Assembly: GCA_031289055.1 (NCBI GenBank)
Contig: JAITQE010000026.1
Span: forward strand, 37,887-101,886
Origin: Candidatus Endomicrobiellum porotermitis
GTDB lineage: Bacteria; Elusimicrobiota; Endomicrobiia; Endomicrobiales; Endomicrobiaceae
Reading direction: 5' to 3'
Length of the DNA: 64,000 bases
Position 1 is the first letter of the stretch, and each line of letters opens with the position of its first letter. Of this stretch, positions 40,687 to 50,955 are shown in pieces. Under the pieces are notes generated by a model. The model was not told the origin of the DNA, did no database searches, and was given only the letters and a program-made list of their open reading frames with translations. Position numbers and translations under genes: made by a program.

Positions 40687-42231
40687 ATGGGAGCGGTTAT
40701 TATAGGAATTGCGGCTGCAATTGCAGGATATGTTTTGCGTTTAGTTTATTCAAAAGTAAACGCAAAGTCGGTAGAGCAAATCTCGGAAAGAATGATAAAA
40801 GAAGCAAAAATGCTTGCGGAGACTAAAATAAAAGAGGCTTTGCTTGAAGCAAAAGTCATAGTTGATAAAGAAAGAAAAGAATTTGAGCATGAGATAAAAG
40901 ACAGAAAACAATCGATCCATAACATGGAAAATAGAATCAATCAGCGCGAAGAAAATTTAGAGCGCAAGATGTGCGCTATCGACAAGAAAGAAAAAGATTT
41001 AGTCAATAAAGAGAAAGAAGTTTCAAACAAACAGCTTCAGCTTGCGATGGAGTTTTCCGAAGTTGACAAAATAAAAGAAGAACAGAAAAAAGTTTTGGAA
41101 CGCGTATCGGGAATGACGAGAGAAGATGCCAAGAAAACGCTAATAAACGATATGGAGAAAGAAGCAAGACAAGACGCGGCTATTCTAGCTCAGAGACTTG
41201 AGCAAGAAGTCCGCGAAAATGCGGATAAGAAATCAAAAGAAATTCTTTCCGTTGCAATACAGCGCGTAGCTGCGGACCATACTGCTGATATTACGACTTC
41301 AACCGTTCAAATACCAAACGACGAAATTAAAGGAAGAATTATAGGGAGAGAAGGAAGAAATATAAGAGCTTTTGAACAAGCCACTGGAGTAGACGTAATA
41401 GTTGACGACACCCCGGAAGCTATTACCATTTCGGCTTTTGACGGCGTAAGAAGACAGTCGGCTAAAATTGCGTTGGAAAGATTGATAGCGGACGGCAGAA
41501 TACACCCTGCCAGAATTGAAGAAGTTGTTGCGAAAGTTAAAAAAGAAATGGACCAACATCTTAAAGAAATTGGCGAACAAGCGGCTGTTGACGCAGGCGT
41601 ACCCGGTCTTAACCTTGAGATTATTAAACTGTTGGGTAAATTAAAATATAGAGCTTCTTACGGGCAGAATCAGCTTCAACACACCTTGGAAGTCACATGG
41701 CTTGCCGGCGCTATAGCCGGGGAGCTTGGTTTGAACGTTATGTTTTGTAAAAAGGCGGCTTTGCTTCACGATATAGGCAAAGCCGTTGACCACGAAGTTG
41801 AAGGTATGCATCATCAAATTTCCGCAGACATAGCTAAGAAATACGGCGAATCTCAGAAGATGATAAATGCTATTTTGTCGCACCATGAGGGAATTGAAGC
41901 TCCTGCGAGTCCTGAAGCTTTTGTAATTGCGGCGGCGGACGCAATTTCAGCTGCAAGACCGGGAGCAAGAAGAGAATCTATAGAGCTTTACTTAAAGCGT
42001 CTTGAGAAACTTGAAAAAGTGGCTAAAGAATTCCACGGCGTTTCTTTGGCTTACGCCGTCCAGGCTGGAAGAGAAGTAAGAATACTTGTTGAGCCTGAAA
42101 ATGTTGACGATAGACAATCTCAAGTTTTGGCTCACGATATAGCCAAGAAAGTTGAAAAGGAGCTTGAGTATCCGGGACAAATTAAAATAACGGTAATACG
42201 CGAAACGAGATCGCAGGACATAGCCAAATAA
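40687..42231 (+). CDS. rny: Ribonuclease Y
   Basis: 514-aa membrane-anchored endoribonuclease initiating mRNA decay. N-terminal TM helix [19 protein letters not shown], a long coiled coil to about residue 190, KH domain with [18 protein letters not shown], and HD domain [16 protein letters not shown]-like [10 protein letters not shown] and [16 protein letters not shown] are typical. ATG 40687 is 8 nt after GAGG, and an in-frame TTG at 40672 overlaps the fau stop. Confidence 0.96.
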   Translation: MGAVIIGIAAAIAGYVLRLVYSKVNAKSVEQISERMIKEAKMLAETKIKEALLEAKVIVDKERKEFEHEIKDRKQSIHNMENRINQREENLERKMCAIDKKEKDLVNKEKEVSNKQLQLAMEFSEVDKIKEEQKKVLERVSGMTREDAKKTLINDMEKEARQDAAILAQRLEQEVRENADKKSKEILSVAIQRVAADHTADITTSTVQIPNDEIKGRIIGREGRNIRAFEQATGVDVIVDDTPEAITISAFDGVRRQSAKIALERLIADGRIHPARIEEVVAKVKKEMDQHLKEIGEQAAVDAGVPGLNLEIIKLLGKLKYRASYGQNQLQHTLEVTWLAGAIAGELGLNVMFCKKAALLHDIGKAVDHEVEGMHHQISADIAKKYGESQKMINAILSHHEGIEAPASPEAFVIAAADAISAARPGARRESIELYLKRLEKLEKVAKEFHGVSLAYAVQAGREVRILVEPENVDDRQSQVLAHDIAKKVEKELEYPGQIKITVIRETRSQDIAK

Positions 42232-42234
42232 AAT

Positions 42235-42440
42235 ATGAGAATTGAAATTAACGAAAATGAAGAAGAATTAAAAAAAGCTTTGACAAAAAAGAAAAATCTA
42301 TGAAACCTATTGCTAATGAATTTCAAAATGCGGGTGGTTTTTATGAAAAGCGCGGATTTAAAGTTGATTTTGTAAGGAGTAACGGTAAAACCGCGCGGAG
42401 CAATAAGTATTGCTTGTCAAAGAAGCGTAGAGGCGCGTAA
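42235..42440 (+). pseudogene. rpsU: bS21-like ribosomal protein gene with a frameshift
   Basis: The frame from ATG 42235 reads MRIEINENEEELKKALTKKK and stops. One base off, after A-runs of 6 and 5, it continues KSMKPIANEFQNAGGFYEKR, then a basic tail ending SKKRRGA at 42440, whose stop overlaps the xseA ATG (TAATG). The pattern ENE...ALxx...FYEKxx...basic tail matches small ribosomal protein bS21. Either a pseudogene or a gene read by slippage at the poly-A tracts. Family assignment is tentative. Confidence 0.45.
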
Positions 42441-43660
42441 TGTTTGAAGAAACAGATAATAACGACGGGCGTTTGATTTATACTGTTTCTCAAATAAGCG
42501 CTGAAATAAAGCTTATTTTGGAAGACTCTTATCCGGGCGTTTGGGTGCAAGGGGAAATTTCAAACTTTAAACTTTACAACTCTGGACATATGTATTTTAG
42601 CGTTAAAGACGCTAATGCTCAGATAAAAGCCGTAATGTTTCAAAATGCAAATACAGGGTTGATTTTTGCTCCGGAAGACGGTATGAAAGTTTTAGTTTAC
42701 GGCAGAGTCAGCTCATACCCTAAATACGGCGATTATCAGATTATTGTGAACCGTATGGAGCGGTACGGTAAAGGCGAGCTTTGCGAGGCGTCTGAGAAAC
42801 TTAAGAAAAAACTTGAGTTGGAAGGTTTGTTTGATGAAAGCGTAAAAAAACCGATTTCTGATATCGTAAATAAAATCGGAGTCGTTACTTCTCAAGACGG
42901 CGCCGCTTTGCGTGATATTTTGCGCGTCATATATAATTTAAAAGCTAATGTTGAAGTTTTGATATGCCCTGCGAGGGTGCAAGGAAAAGAAGCTGAAAAA
43001 GAAATCTCAAAAGCCATAGAATATTTAAATGATAATCATAAAGATTTAGACGTTCTTCTTATTGGCCGCGGCGGCGGTTCAATGGAAGATTTGTGGGCGT
43101 TTAACGCGGAAGTTGTGGCTAGAGCAATTTTTAACTCTAAAATACCTACGGTGTCTTGCGTTGGGCACGAAGTGGACTTTACAATAGCAGATTTTGTTGC
43201 GGATATGCGAGCGCCTACTCCATCTGCCGCGGCAGAAATGGTTTTAAGGCAAAGAAGCGTTATAACAGGTCAAATAAAACGGCTGCAAGATTCTTTAAAT
43301 AATGAGATGGACTTCATATTAAACAATAACTTTCAAAGGGTTGAAAGGCTGAAATCTTCAAGAAGCTTGTTAAAGCCGCATTTGATGTATGAGGATAAGA
43401 CAGCTTATGTTGATGATATGGGTCGGCGGCTTTCAAACGGCGTTGAGAGGTTATGTTCTTTAAAAGCCGATAAAATAAAAAATATTGCGCACAAATTAAA
43501 TATGCTTTCGCCTTTGTCTGTATTAGAAAGAGGGTTCTCAATTTGTTTTTACGGCGATAATAAAATTGTTAAAAATTCAAAAGACGTCAAACAAGGCGAA
43601 ATTGTAAATATAAAACTTGCGTCCGGCGGCTTTAAAGCTGAGGTAAAAAGTTATGACTAA
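42440..43660 (+). CDS. xseA: Exodeoxyribonuclease VII large subunit
   Basis: 406 aa single-strand DNA exonuclease. N-terminal OB fold: VSQISAEIKLILEDSYPGVWVQGEISNFK and GHMYFSVKD. Catalytic domain: IGVVTSQDGAALRDIL, ICPARVQGKEAEKEI, LLIGRGGGSMEDLWAFN, VSCVGHEVDFTIADFVADMRAPTPSAAAE. Then coiled coil and a short C-terminal LERGFSI. Overlaps xseB by 8 nt. Confidence 0.96.
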   Translation: MFEETDNNDGRLIYTVSQISAEIKLILEDSYPGVWVQGEISNFKLYNSGHMYFSVKDANAQIKAVMFQNANTGLIFAPEDGMKVLVYGRVSSYPKYGDYQIIVNRMERYGKGELCEASEKLKKKLELEGLFDESVKKPISDIVNKIGVVTSQDGAALRDILRVIYNLKANVEVLICPARVQGKEAEKEISKAIEYLNDNHKDLDVLLIGRGGGSMEDLWAFNAEVVARAIFNSKIPTVSCVGHEVDFTIADFVADMRAPTPSAAAEMVLRQRSVITGQIKRLQDSLNNEMDFILNNNFQRVERLKSSRSLLKPHLMYEDKTAYVDDMGRRLSNGVERLCSLKADKIKNIAHKLNMLSPLSVLERGFSICFYGDNKIVKNSKDVKQGEIVNIKLASGGFKAEVKSYD

Positions 43661-43868
43661 AAAACAATTGAATTTTGAAAAGTCTTTAAAAAGATTAGAA
43701 GAAATAATTGCCGAGATGGAAAATACCGAACCAAATTTGGACAAAGCTTTAAATTTGTTTGCTGAAGGGGCGGAACTTGTAAAGTTTTGTTCGGCAAAAC
43801 TTAATGAAACAAAGAAGAAAATAAAAATTATAACGGCTTCGGGCGAAGTTAAACCTTTTGAGGAGTAA
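43653..43868 (+). CDS. xseB: Exodeoxyribonuclease VII small subunit
   Basis: 71 aa. FEKSLKRLEEIIAEMENTEPNLDKALNLFAEGAELVKFC is the diagnostic motif, a helical hairpin that wraps the coiled coil of XseA. Translationally coupled to xseA. The xseA-xseB-ispA-dxs-tlyA string is a common arrangement. Confidence 0.94.
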   Translation: MTKKQLNFEKSLKRLEEIIAEMENTEPNLDKALNLFAEGAELVKFCSAKLNETKKKIKIITASGEVKPFEE

Positions 43869-43871
43869 ACT

Positions 43872-44765
43872 TTGAAAAATATAGATTTTAAAAAATATCT
43901 TGCCTCCAAAGCCGAGTATGTAAACTCGGCTTTAAAAAGGTTTTTGCCTAAAGATAATTCGGTAATTTCGCAAGGCATGAGGTATAGCGTCTTGGCAGGC
44001 GGCAAAAGACTTCGTCCTATTTTTGTGTTTTTAGCCGCGGAACTTCTCGGAGTAAAGTCTAAAAATGTTTTGCCAGCGGCTTGCGCGGTGGAATATTTGC
44101 ATACGTATTCATTAGTTCACGACGATTTGCCGGCTATGGATAATGATGATTTACGCAGAGGCATGCCTACAAGCCACAAGAAGTTCGGCGAAGCGGCCGC
44201 TATTTTGTGCGGAGATGCTTTGCTCGCGGAAGCTTTTAATCTTATAACAAAATCTAATGCCGCTGATAAGAATATTAACGAAGCGATAAAAATTCTTTCT
44301 GATTACAGCGGGTATCAAGGTATGATCGCTGGACAAGCCGAAGATACGTTAGAAACGGGCGGTTGGAGTGAAAAAAGCAAAAAAGTTTTAGAGAAAAAAT
44401 TGAAATTTATACAGATTAAAAAAACTGCGGCATTGATAGTTGCAAGTTTAAAAATAGGCGCTGTTTTAGCGGGAGCCGACAAGAAAGATTTGAAAGCTCT
44501 TGAAACTTACGGAACAAATATAGGAATAGCTTTTCAAATCGCGGATGATATTTTAGACGTTTATGCCGATAAAAAACTTTTGGGCAAAAATGGCAGCGAC
44601 GCGGACAACGATAAACTGACCGCTCTTTCGTTGTTTGGCAAAGAGGAAGCGGAAAGAAGGGCGGACGAGCATATAAGAAAAGCAAAGAAGGCTTTGTCTA
44701 TATTTGGCGATAAAGCCGAAATATTTCTGCAGCTTGCAGATTACATGTCGTCAAGGAATTACTGA
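43872..44765 (+). CDS. ispA: Farnesyl/geranyl diphosphate synthase
   Basis: 297 aa trans-prenyltransferase. First Asp-rich motif HDDLPAMDNDDLRRG, second DDILDVYAD, plus GGKRLRP at the start. Makes C15 (or C20) diphosphate for undecaprenyl and quinone precursors. Chain length cannot be set from sequence. TTG 43872 has AGGAG 6 nt upstream (43861-43865), so an unusual start is well supported. Confidence 0.92.
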   Translation: MKNIDFKKYLASKAEYVNSALKRFLPKDNSVISQGMRYSVLAGGKRLRPIFVFLAAELLGVKSKNVLPAACAVEYLHTYSLVHDDLPAMDNDDLRRGMPTSHKKFGEAAAILCGDALLAEAFNLITKSNAADKNINEAIKILSDYSGYQGMIAGQAEDTLETGGWSEKSKKVLEKKLKFIQIKKTAALIVASLKIGAVLAGADKKDLKALETYGTNIGIAFQIADDILDVYADKKLLGKNGSDADNDKLTALSLFGKEEAERRADEHIRKAKKALSIFGDKAEIFLQLADYMSSRNY

Positions 44766-44971
44766 TTTTTTAATTTGTCTTTGCTATGTCGCCGTCAACC
44801 GACTTAAGGATTTATATAGCGATTTGTTTCCGCGTCGTTAGTTGTTGCCAAAATTTTGGCGAAAGTCGGAATTCGCGGAATCTAGTTGTTAAGCTTTTGT
44901 CGTTTGCGCAAAATTGCAGAATCTATGCTGTTTAGTCGTATTTCATTTCAATGTTTTTATTAGGAGCAATA

Positions 44972-46828
44972 GTGAAAATATTAGACTGCGTGAATGATCC
45001 TCAAGATTTAAAGAAATTAAAGAAAGAAGAACTTCTTGTTCTTGCAAAGGAAATAAGGGAAGAAATAATAAATACAATTTCAGTAAACGGCGGACATTTG
45101 GCGCCTAGTCTTGGCGTTGTGGACTTGACGGTTGCAATGCATTATGTGTTTGATTCTCCTCGTGATAAAATAATTTGGGATGTCGGGCATCAATCTTACG
45201 CCCATAAAATTCTTACCGGAAGAAAAAGTAAATTCAAAACAATAAGAACGCATAACGGTCTTAGCGGCTTTCCGTGCAAAGCAGAATCCGAACATGACGC
45301 TTTTGGCGGCGGACATTCGTCAACTTCAATTTCCGCAGCGTTAGGATTTGCCACGGCAAGAGACATAAAAAATGAGAATTATAAAGTAGTTGCGGTTATT
45401 GGCGACGGCTCTATGACCGGAGGTCTCGCGTTTGAAGGTTTGCAAAACGCAGGACATCTTAAAAAGAATCTGCTTGTAATATTAAATGACAATGAAATGT
45501 TTATATCGCAAAAAGTGGGCGCGGTTGCGGGATATTTGGCTAAGCTTTTAACTGTGGGCATGGCAAGAAAAGTTGAAGAAAAAGTGATGAAAACCATAAG
45601 CAGATTCCATGGTTTTGGTTCGCCGTTTAGAAAGTTTATAAAAAGAGCTAAGGTTATGCTTTTCCCAGGCATGCTTTTTGAGGAAATGGGATTTACGTAT
45701 ATTGGTCCTGTGCAAGGGCATGACATAAATAATTTAACAGTTATTCTTGAAAATATTAAAAGCATGGAAGGTCCGGTGCTTTTACATATAATTACGAAGA
45801 AGGGCAAGGGATACGCTCCGGCTGAAAACGAACCGATAAAATTTCACGGAGTAGGCAAGTTTGACGTTAAAACGGGCGAGACTACAAAAAGCGATGCCGT
45901 TACCTATACTAAAGTTTTTTCGGATACTCTTATAAAATTAGCTCATTCTGACAAAAGGATAGTTGCTATAACTGCCGCAATGCCTGAAGGGACGGGTCTT
46001 GATAAATTTGCTAAAGAATTCCCTAACAGATATTTTGACGTAGGCATCGCGGAAGGACATGCCGTTACTTTTGCCGCGGCTATGGCAGTTGACGGAATGA
46101 AGCCTGTTTGCGCTATTTATTCAACATTTATGCAAAGGGCGATAGATAATATTATACACGACGCGGCTTTACAGAACTTGCCTGTTACTTTTGTTTTGGA
46201 CAGGGCGGGTCTGGTTGGCGAAGATGGGGGAACGCATCACGGAGCTTTTGATTTGTCTTATTTGAATTATATACCTAATTTAATTATTATGTCGCCTGCC
46301 GATGAGAATGAATTGCAGCATATGTTAAAAACTGCGTTAGACTCTAATAAACCTTGCGCTGTGCGTTACCCTAGGGGAGCTGGCGTAGGAGTTAAACTTG
46401 ACAAGTCTGCGCATGTTCTAAAAATCGGTAAGGGGACTGTTGTAAAAAAAGGCGATGATATTTGCTTTCTTGCTATAGGAAATCATGTGGATACGTGTTT
46501 ACAAGCCGCCGAAGTGTTGGAGAAGAAAAATATAAATGCTTCTGTAATAAATATGAGGTTTTTAAAACCTTTGGACGTTGATATCATAAAAGAGGCGCTT
46601 TCAAAGACTAAAAAGTTTATTACGGCTGAGGAAAATTCTCTAATCGGCGGTCTTGGCGAAAGCGTAAAGAATGCGTTGTTTGGAACGGGGGCGGAAGTTG
46701 AATGTATAGGACTTCCAGATAAATTTGTAGAGCATGGAAATGTAAAAGCGTTAAGAAAGAAGTACGGCCTTATTCCTGAAGTCGCGGTCAATAAAGCTTT
46801 GAAAATGCTTGCAAATGGAAAAAACTAA
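44972..46828 (+). CDS. dxs: 1-deoxy-D-xylulose-5-phosphate synthase
   Basis: 618 aa, first enzyme of the MEP isoprenoid pathway. VNGGHLAPSLGVVDLTVAMHYVF and DVGHQSYAHKILTGRK at the N terminus, TPP motif GDGSMTGGLAFEGLQNAG, YIGPVQGHD, then the pyrimidine domain DVGIAEGHAVTFAAAMA and DRAGLVGEDGGTHHGAFDLSY. GTG 44972 with AGGAG at 44962-44966 is preferred to an upstream ATG at 44951. The 185 nt before it hold no recognisable feature. Confidence 0.97.
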   Translation: MKILDCVNDPQDLKKLKKEELLVLAKEIREEIINTISVNGGHLAPSLGVVDLTVAMHYVFDSPRDKIIWDVGHQSYAHKILTGRKSKFKTIRTHNGLSGFPCKAESEHDAFGGGHSSTSISAALGFATARDIKNENYKVVAVIGDGSMTGGLAFEGLQNAGHLKKNLLVILNDNEMFISQKVGAVAGYLAKLLTVGMARKVEEKVMKTISRFHGFGSPFRKFIKRAKVMLFPGMLFEEMGFTYIGPVQGHDINNLTVILENIKSMEGPVLLHIITKKGKGYAPAENEPIKFHGVGKFDVKTGETTKSDAVTYTKVFSDTLIKLAHSDKRIVAITAAMPEGTGLDKFAKEFPNRYFDVGIAEGHAVTFAAAMAVDGMKPVCAIYSTFMQRAIDNIIHDAALQNLPVTFVLDRAGLVGEDGGTHHGAFDLSYLNYIPNLIIMSPADENELQHMLKTALDSNKPCAVRYPRGAGVGVKLDKSAHVLKIGKGTVVKKGDDICFLAIGNHVDTCLQAAEVLEKKNINASVINMRFLKPLDVDIIKEALSKTKKFITAEENSLIGGLGESVKNALFGTGAEVECIGLPDKFVEHGNVKALRKKYGLIPEVAVNKALKMLANGKN

Positions 46829-47552
46829 GAATAAGAAACGTTTAGATATTTTAGCGTTTGAAAAAGGATTGGCGGAAACAAGAGCCAAAGCCCAAGCGTT
46901 TATAATAGGCGGGAGCGTTTTTGTCAACGATCGGGTTCAGTATAAGCCCGGCGCTTTAGTCTGCGATAAAGACGTAGTTGAAGTAAAGAATATAAATCCA
47001 TATGTTTCAAGAGGCGGATTAAAGCTAGAATCTGCTTTGAACGCTTTAAATATTGACGTTAAAGGATATATTTGCCTTGACATAGGCGCATCTACCGGCG
47101 GTTTTACCGACTGCGCGCTGCAAAGAGGAGCGATTAAAGTTTATGCCGTAGACGTTGGGTCTGGACAGCTTCATTATAAACTAAGAAACGACAAAAGAGT
47201 AATAAATATAGAAAACGTCAATTTTAGGTATTTTGACGACGCTTTATTAAAAGATAAAATAGATTTTGCGACCATAGACGTTTCTTTTATTTCGCTTGAT
47301 AAGATTTTGCCTATAGCGCATAAAAGCGTTTTCAAAAATGGTTTTGTTTTAGCTATGATAAAGCCGCAGTTTGAGCTTGAGCCGTCGGAAATAAAAAAAG
47401 GCGTTGTCAGGGACGAAAAATTAAGACGAAAAGCTATAAATAAAATCAAAGATTTTGCTTTGAGTTTGGGGTTTAAAATAATTTCAGAAGCAGACTCCGG
47501 TCTTAAAGGACCTAAGGGCAATTTAGAGCATTTTGTTTTGCTGAGAAAATAA
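46815..47552 (+). CDS. tlyA: TlyA-family rRNA 2'-O-methyltransferase
   Basis: 245 aa. N-terminal S4 RNA-binding domain (KRLDILAFEKGLAETRAKAQAFIIGGSVFVN) and FtsJ/RrmJ-like methyltransferase with SRGGLKLESAL, CLDIGASTGGFTDCALQRGA (SAM site) and the KDKE-type catalytic residues around DVSFISLDKIL and MIKPQFE. Known members methylate 16S and 23S rRNA. Some act as haemolysin-like proteins, which is not implied here. Overlaps dxs by 14 nt. Confidence 0.92.
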   Translation: MEKTKNKKRLDILAFEKGLAETRAKAQAFIIGGSVFVNDRVQYKPGALVCDKDVVEVKNINPYVSRGGLKLESALNALNIDVKGYICLDIGASTGGFTDCALQRGAIKVYAVDVGSGQLHYKLRNDKRVINIENVNFRYFDDALLKDKIDFATIDVSFISLDKILPIAHKSVFKNGFVLAMIKPQFELEPSEIKKGVVRDEKLRRKAINKIKDFALSLGFKIISEADSGLKGPKGNLEHFVLLRK

Positions 47553-47563
47553 AGAGGAAAAAT

Positions 47564-50002
47564 ATGGCGGATTATAATCATTTGGAAGTAGAGAAGAAAT
47601 GGCAGAAGAAATGGGCTGATAGCGCGATATTTGAAAGCAAAGAAGACTCTAAAAAAGAAAAATATTATTGTTTGGAAATGCTTCCTTACCCTTCCGGCAA
47701 TTTGCACATGGGACATGTCCGCAATTACAGTATAGGGGATGTTTTTGCTCGGTTCCACAGAATGATGGGCAAAAATGTTTTGTACGCAGCGGGGTGGGAC
47801 GCTTTTGGTCTTCCTGCTGAAACCGCCGCTATAAAAAATAAAATACACCCTGCAAAATGGACTAAACAAAACATATCCCGCATGAGAGAGCAATTAAAAT
47901 CTTTAGGTTTTTCCTATGATTGGAGTAGAGAAACGGCGACTTGCGGCCCTGAATATTACAAATGGACTCAGTGGTTTTTTATAAAGATGTGGGAAAAAGG
48001 TTTAGCGTTTAGAAAAAGCGCTAACGTTAATTGGTGTCCGTCATGCCAAACAGTTCTTGCTGACGAGCAGGTTTCAAACGGCGCGTGTTGGAGATGCGAC
48101 AGCCATACCGAGCGTAAAGATTTGGAACAGTGGTTTATAAAAATCACAGATTATTCAGACGAACTTTTGGAAGGACACAAACGGCTTGGCGGTTGGCCGG
48201 AGCAGGTTTTGTCCATGCAGAAAAACTGGATAGGCAAATCTTACGGAGCCGAAGTAGATTTTAAAATCTCAGGAACTGATAAAAACTTAAAAATATTTAC
48301 TACGCGTCCTGATACGATTTTTGGCGTGACTTTTATGGCTGCGGCTCCTGAACACGAGATAATCAATGAGTTGAAATCTAAAATTGTAAATTATGAACAA
48401 GTCGCCGAATATGTTCTTGCAAGCGGTAGAAAATCAAACATAGAAAGATCGTCAAGCAAAGAAAAAACGGGAATAAGGCTAGAAGGTATAAACGCCTTAA
48501 ATCCTGCTACTGGAAAAGAAATTCCTATTTTTGCTGCGGACTATGTTTTAACCGGATACGGCACAAGCGCGATTATGGCTGTTCCTGCCCACGACCAAAG
48601 AGACTGGGAATTTGCTAAGAAATTTGACGTTCCTATTGCGGAGGTTGTAAAAGGCGATAATTCTAACGTAAGCAAACACGCCTATGAAGGCGAAGGCGTT
48701 CTTGTAAATTCGGGACAGTTTGACGGCGCTAAATCTACCGAAGCTTTTGACGTTGTTTCAAGCTGGATTGAAAAGCAAGGTTTTGGGAAAAAGACTGTAA
48801 ATTTTAAACTTAAAGATTGGCTGGTTTCAAGACAAAGATATTGGGGCGCTCCTATACCAATGGTTCATTGCGCTCGTTGCGGAATTGTTCCCGTTCCAGA
48901 AAAAGAGCTGCCCGTGTTGCTTCCTGAAGACGTTGAATTTACAGGCGCCGGCGAATCTCCTTTAAAGACAAGCAAAACGTTTATAAGCGTAAAATGCCCT
49001 AAATGCGGCAAAAACGCCAGAAGAGAAACCGATACGATGGACACTTTTGTTGACTCTTCTTGGTACTATGCGAGATATTGCGATGCTCGCAACGACGATG
49101 CTCCTTTTGACAGCGTAAAAGCAAATTATTGGATGTCGGTAAATCAATATATCGGAGGTATAGAACACGCTTGCATGCATTTGATATACGCTCGTTTTTG
49201 GTTTAAAGTCATGAGAGATTTAGGTCTTGTAAAGTCCGACGAGCCTTTTACAAATCTATTAACGCAAGGAATGGTTACTCTTGGCGGCGGCGCTATGTCT
49301 AAGTCAAAAGGAAATATTGTAAGTCCTGACGAAATACTTCCAAAATACGGAGCCGATACTGCGAGATTATTTATACTTTTTGCCGCGCCTCCTCAAAAAC
49401 AGCTTGACTGGTCTTCCGACGGAATAGAAGGGTGTTGGAGATTTGTAAACAGAGTATGGCGTCTTTTTGACGTTGTAAATACCAAGTCTGCAATCGCCGC
49501 TTCTCAAAATGATAAAGATGATATTTTGAGAACTATGCACAAGACCATAAAGAAAGTTACGTCCGATATTGAAAAAGAATTCCAGTTTAATACCGCTATA
49601 TCGTCAATTATGGAGCTTGTAAACGCATTGTATTCATATAAATATCATTCCAACGATAATGGCGTTTCGCTTGAAGTCTATAAGAAGTTGATATTATTGC
49701 TTTCTCCTATTACTCCTCATTTGTGCGAAGAAATTTGGGAGAGGCTTGGAAATAATGAATTCGTATCAATCCACGCTTGGCCTATTTTTGACGAAAATAT
49801 GACCAAAGAATCTTCAGTTGAGCTTCCGGTGCAAATAAACGGAAAATTAAAAGGAAGAATAACGGTTTCAACTGATGCTTCTGAAGACGAGGTTAAAAAA
49901 GCTGTAAATTCGGATGAGAAAATCTCAGCGCAGTTAAAAGATAAACAAATAGTTAAGTTTATATACGTTAAAAATAAGATAGTTACTATAGTAGTAAAGT
50001 AA
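47564..50002 (+). CDS. leuS: Leucyl-tRNA synthetase
   Basis: 812 aa class I synthetase. HIGH motif PYPSGNLHMGHVRNY, zinc-type WCPSCQTVLADEQ..CWRCD, editing domain TTRPDTIFGVTFMA and VPAHDQRDWEFA, KMSKS loop MSKSKGN, and the C-terminal anticodon and VQINGKLKG domains. Complete. Follows tlyA by 11 nt with AGAGG as ribosome-binding site. Confidence 0.97.
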   Translation: MADYNHLEVEKKWQKKWADSAIFESKEDSKKEKYYCLEMLPYPSGNLHMGHVRNYSIGDVFARFHRMMGKNVLYAAGWDAFGLPAETAAIKNKIHPAKWTKQNISRMREQLKSLGFSYDWSRETATCGPEYYKWTQWFFIKMWEKGLAFRKSANVNWCPSCQTVLADEQVSNGACWRCDSHTERKDLEQWFIKITDYSDELLEGHKRLGGWPEQVLSMQKNWIGKSYGAEVDFKISGTDKNLKIFTTRPDTIFGVTFMAAAPEHEIINELKSKIVNYEQVAEYVLASGRKSNIERSSSKEKTGIRLEGINALNPATGKEIPIFAADYVLTGYGTSAIMAVPAHDQRDWEFAKKFDVPIAEVVKGDNSNVSKHAYEGEGVLVNSGQFDGAKSTEAFDVVSSWIEKQGFGKKTVNFKLKDWLVSRQRYWGAPIPMVHCARCGIVPVPEKELPVLLPEDVEFTGAGESPLKTSKTFISVKCPKCGKNARRETDTMDTFVDSSWYYARYCDARNDDAPFDSVKANYWMSVNQYIGGIEHACMHLIYARFWFKVMRDLGLVKSDEPFTNLLTQGMVTLGGGAMSKSKGNIVSPDEILPKYGADTARLFILFAAPPQKQLDWSSDGIEGCWRFVNRVWRLFDVVNTKSAIAASQNDKDDILRTMHKTIKKVTSDIEKEFQFNTAISSIMELVNALYSYKYHSNDNGVSLEVYKKLILLLSPITPHLCEEIWERLGNNEFVSIHAWPIFDENMTKESSVELPVQINGKLKGRITVSTDASEDEVKKAVNSDEKISAQLKDKQIVKFIYVKNKIVTIVVK

Positions 50003-50014
50003 CCGGGAGGTTTT

Positions 50015-50596
50015 GTGAAAAAAATCGTTGCATATTTGCTTGCGTTTGCTCTATTTATGGCAAATCTTACTTCATGCGCGTCTCCATATGATCCGGCGGT
50101 TCAGCTCTTACCGGAACATATTAAGAAAGTTTATGTTAAGCCGTTTGAAAATAATACTAATCAATTTGGGATAGAATCAAAATTTACAAACGAAGTTATA
50201 GACGAAATAATTGCAGATGGACGTTTGTCTTTAGTAAACAAAGAAGACGATGCGGACGGCGTTCTTACGGTTACAATTAAGAGATATATTTTGCAGCCTA
50301 TTACGTATGATATAAACAATGTCGCAGAGCAATATAAAATGTGGATTATTGCGAGCGTTTCATTGGTTGACAAGGACAATGACGTAACTTTGTGGACTGA
50401 ACCCAATATGGAAGGAATACAAATTTATCGGGATATAAATAGAAGACCAAGCGGCGAAGATTCTATGGGCGACGAAATGAGCGAAGAAGAAGCAAGAAAA
50501 ATTGTTTGGACTAAAATGTCTAGAAATATTGTAAGGAGAGTTGTTAAGGGGTTTGGTTCCGCGACCAGCGTGTCAGAAAAAAAAGTCCCCGTCTAA
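50015..50596 (+). CDS. lptE: LptE-like LPS-assembly lipoprotein
   Basis: 193 aa. Lipobox LTSC after a signal peptide (MKKIVAYLLAFALFMAN). Then VYVKPFENNTNQFGIESKFTNEVIDEIIADGRLSLV, as in LptE/RlpB proteins, which plug the LptD barrel. leuS-lptE order is the same as in E. coli. GTG 50015 follows GGGAGG. With the lptABC genes at 20-22 kb it implies a working Lpt bridge, although lptD is not seen intact here. Confidence 0.82.
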   Translation: MKKIVAYLLAFALFMANLTSCASPYDPAVQLLPEHIKKVYVKPFENNTNQFGIESKFTNEVIDEIIADGRLSLVNKEDDADGVLTVTIKRYILQPITYDINNVAEQYKMWIIASVSLVDKDNDVTLWTEPNMEGIQIYRDINRRPSGEDSMGDEMSEEEARKIVWTKMSRNIVRRVVKGFGSATSVSEKKVPV

Positions 50597-50619
50597 TTTA
50601 AATATATTGTTAAAAAGCT

Positions 50620-50889
50620 ATGAAAAAAATAAGAATTCGTTATATTATGTTGTTAGTTTTTTTGTTAATTTTGATTTTTAACGAAGGAAATAGGACGCTT
50701 GTTAGACGACATTTTGAGATAAGCAAATTAAATAGAAATATTAAGTACGCTCAATATCAAAACGAATTGCTTAAAAAAAGAATATATTATCTTGAAAATG
50801 AGCCTTCTTATTTAGAAAGAATGGTTCGCAGCGAATTAAACGTCGCGGCGACCGACGAAATAGAATATAGGTTTTCGGTTAAGGACTAA
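50620..50889 (+). CDS. FtsB/DivIC-like septum protein
   Basis: 89 aa: an N-terminal TM helix (YIMLLVFLLILIF), then a coiled coil (ISKLNRNIKYAQYQNELLKK) and the family end YLENEPSYLERMVRSELN. Member of the FtsQLB-type complex controlling septal peptidoglycan synthesis. Small size makes distinguishing FtsB from FtsL uncertain. Confidence 0.75.
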   Translation: MKKIRIRYIMLLVFLLILIFNEGNRTLVRRHFEISKLNRNIKYAQYQNELLKKRIYYLENEPSYLERMVRSELNVAATDEIEYRFSVKD

Positions 50890-50955
50890 CGTTTAAGACG
50901 GTTTAAGTCGCCGACTATTTTACAAATCTTAAAGTATTATATAAAACCTTACTAG

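Noticed and set aside
44766-44971. Possible gene or RNA between ispA and dxs
   Set aside because: No open frame, recognisable relic or convincing hairpin in these 200 nt.
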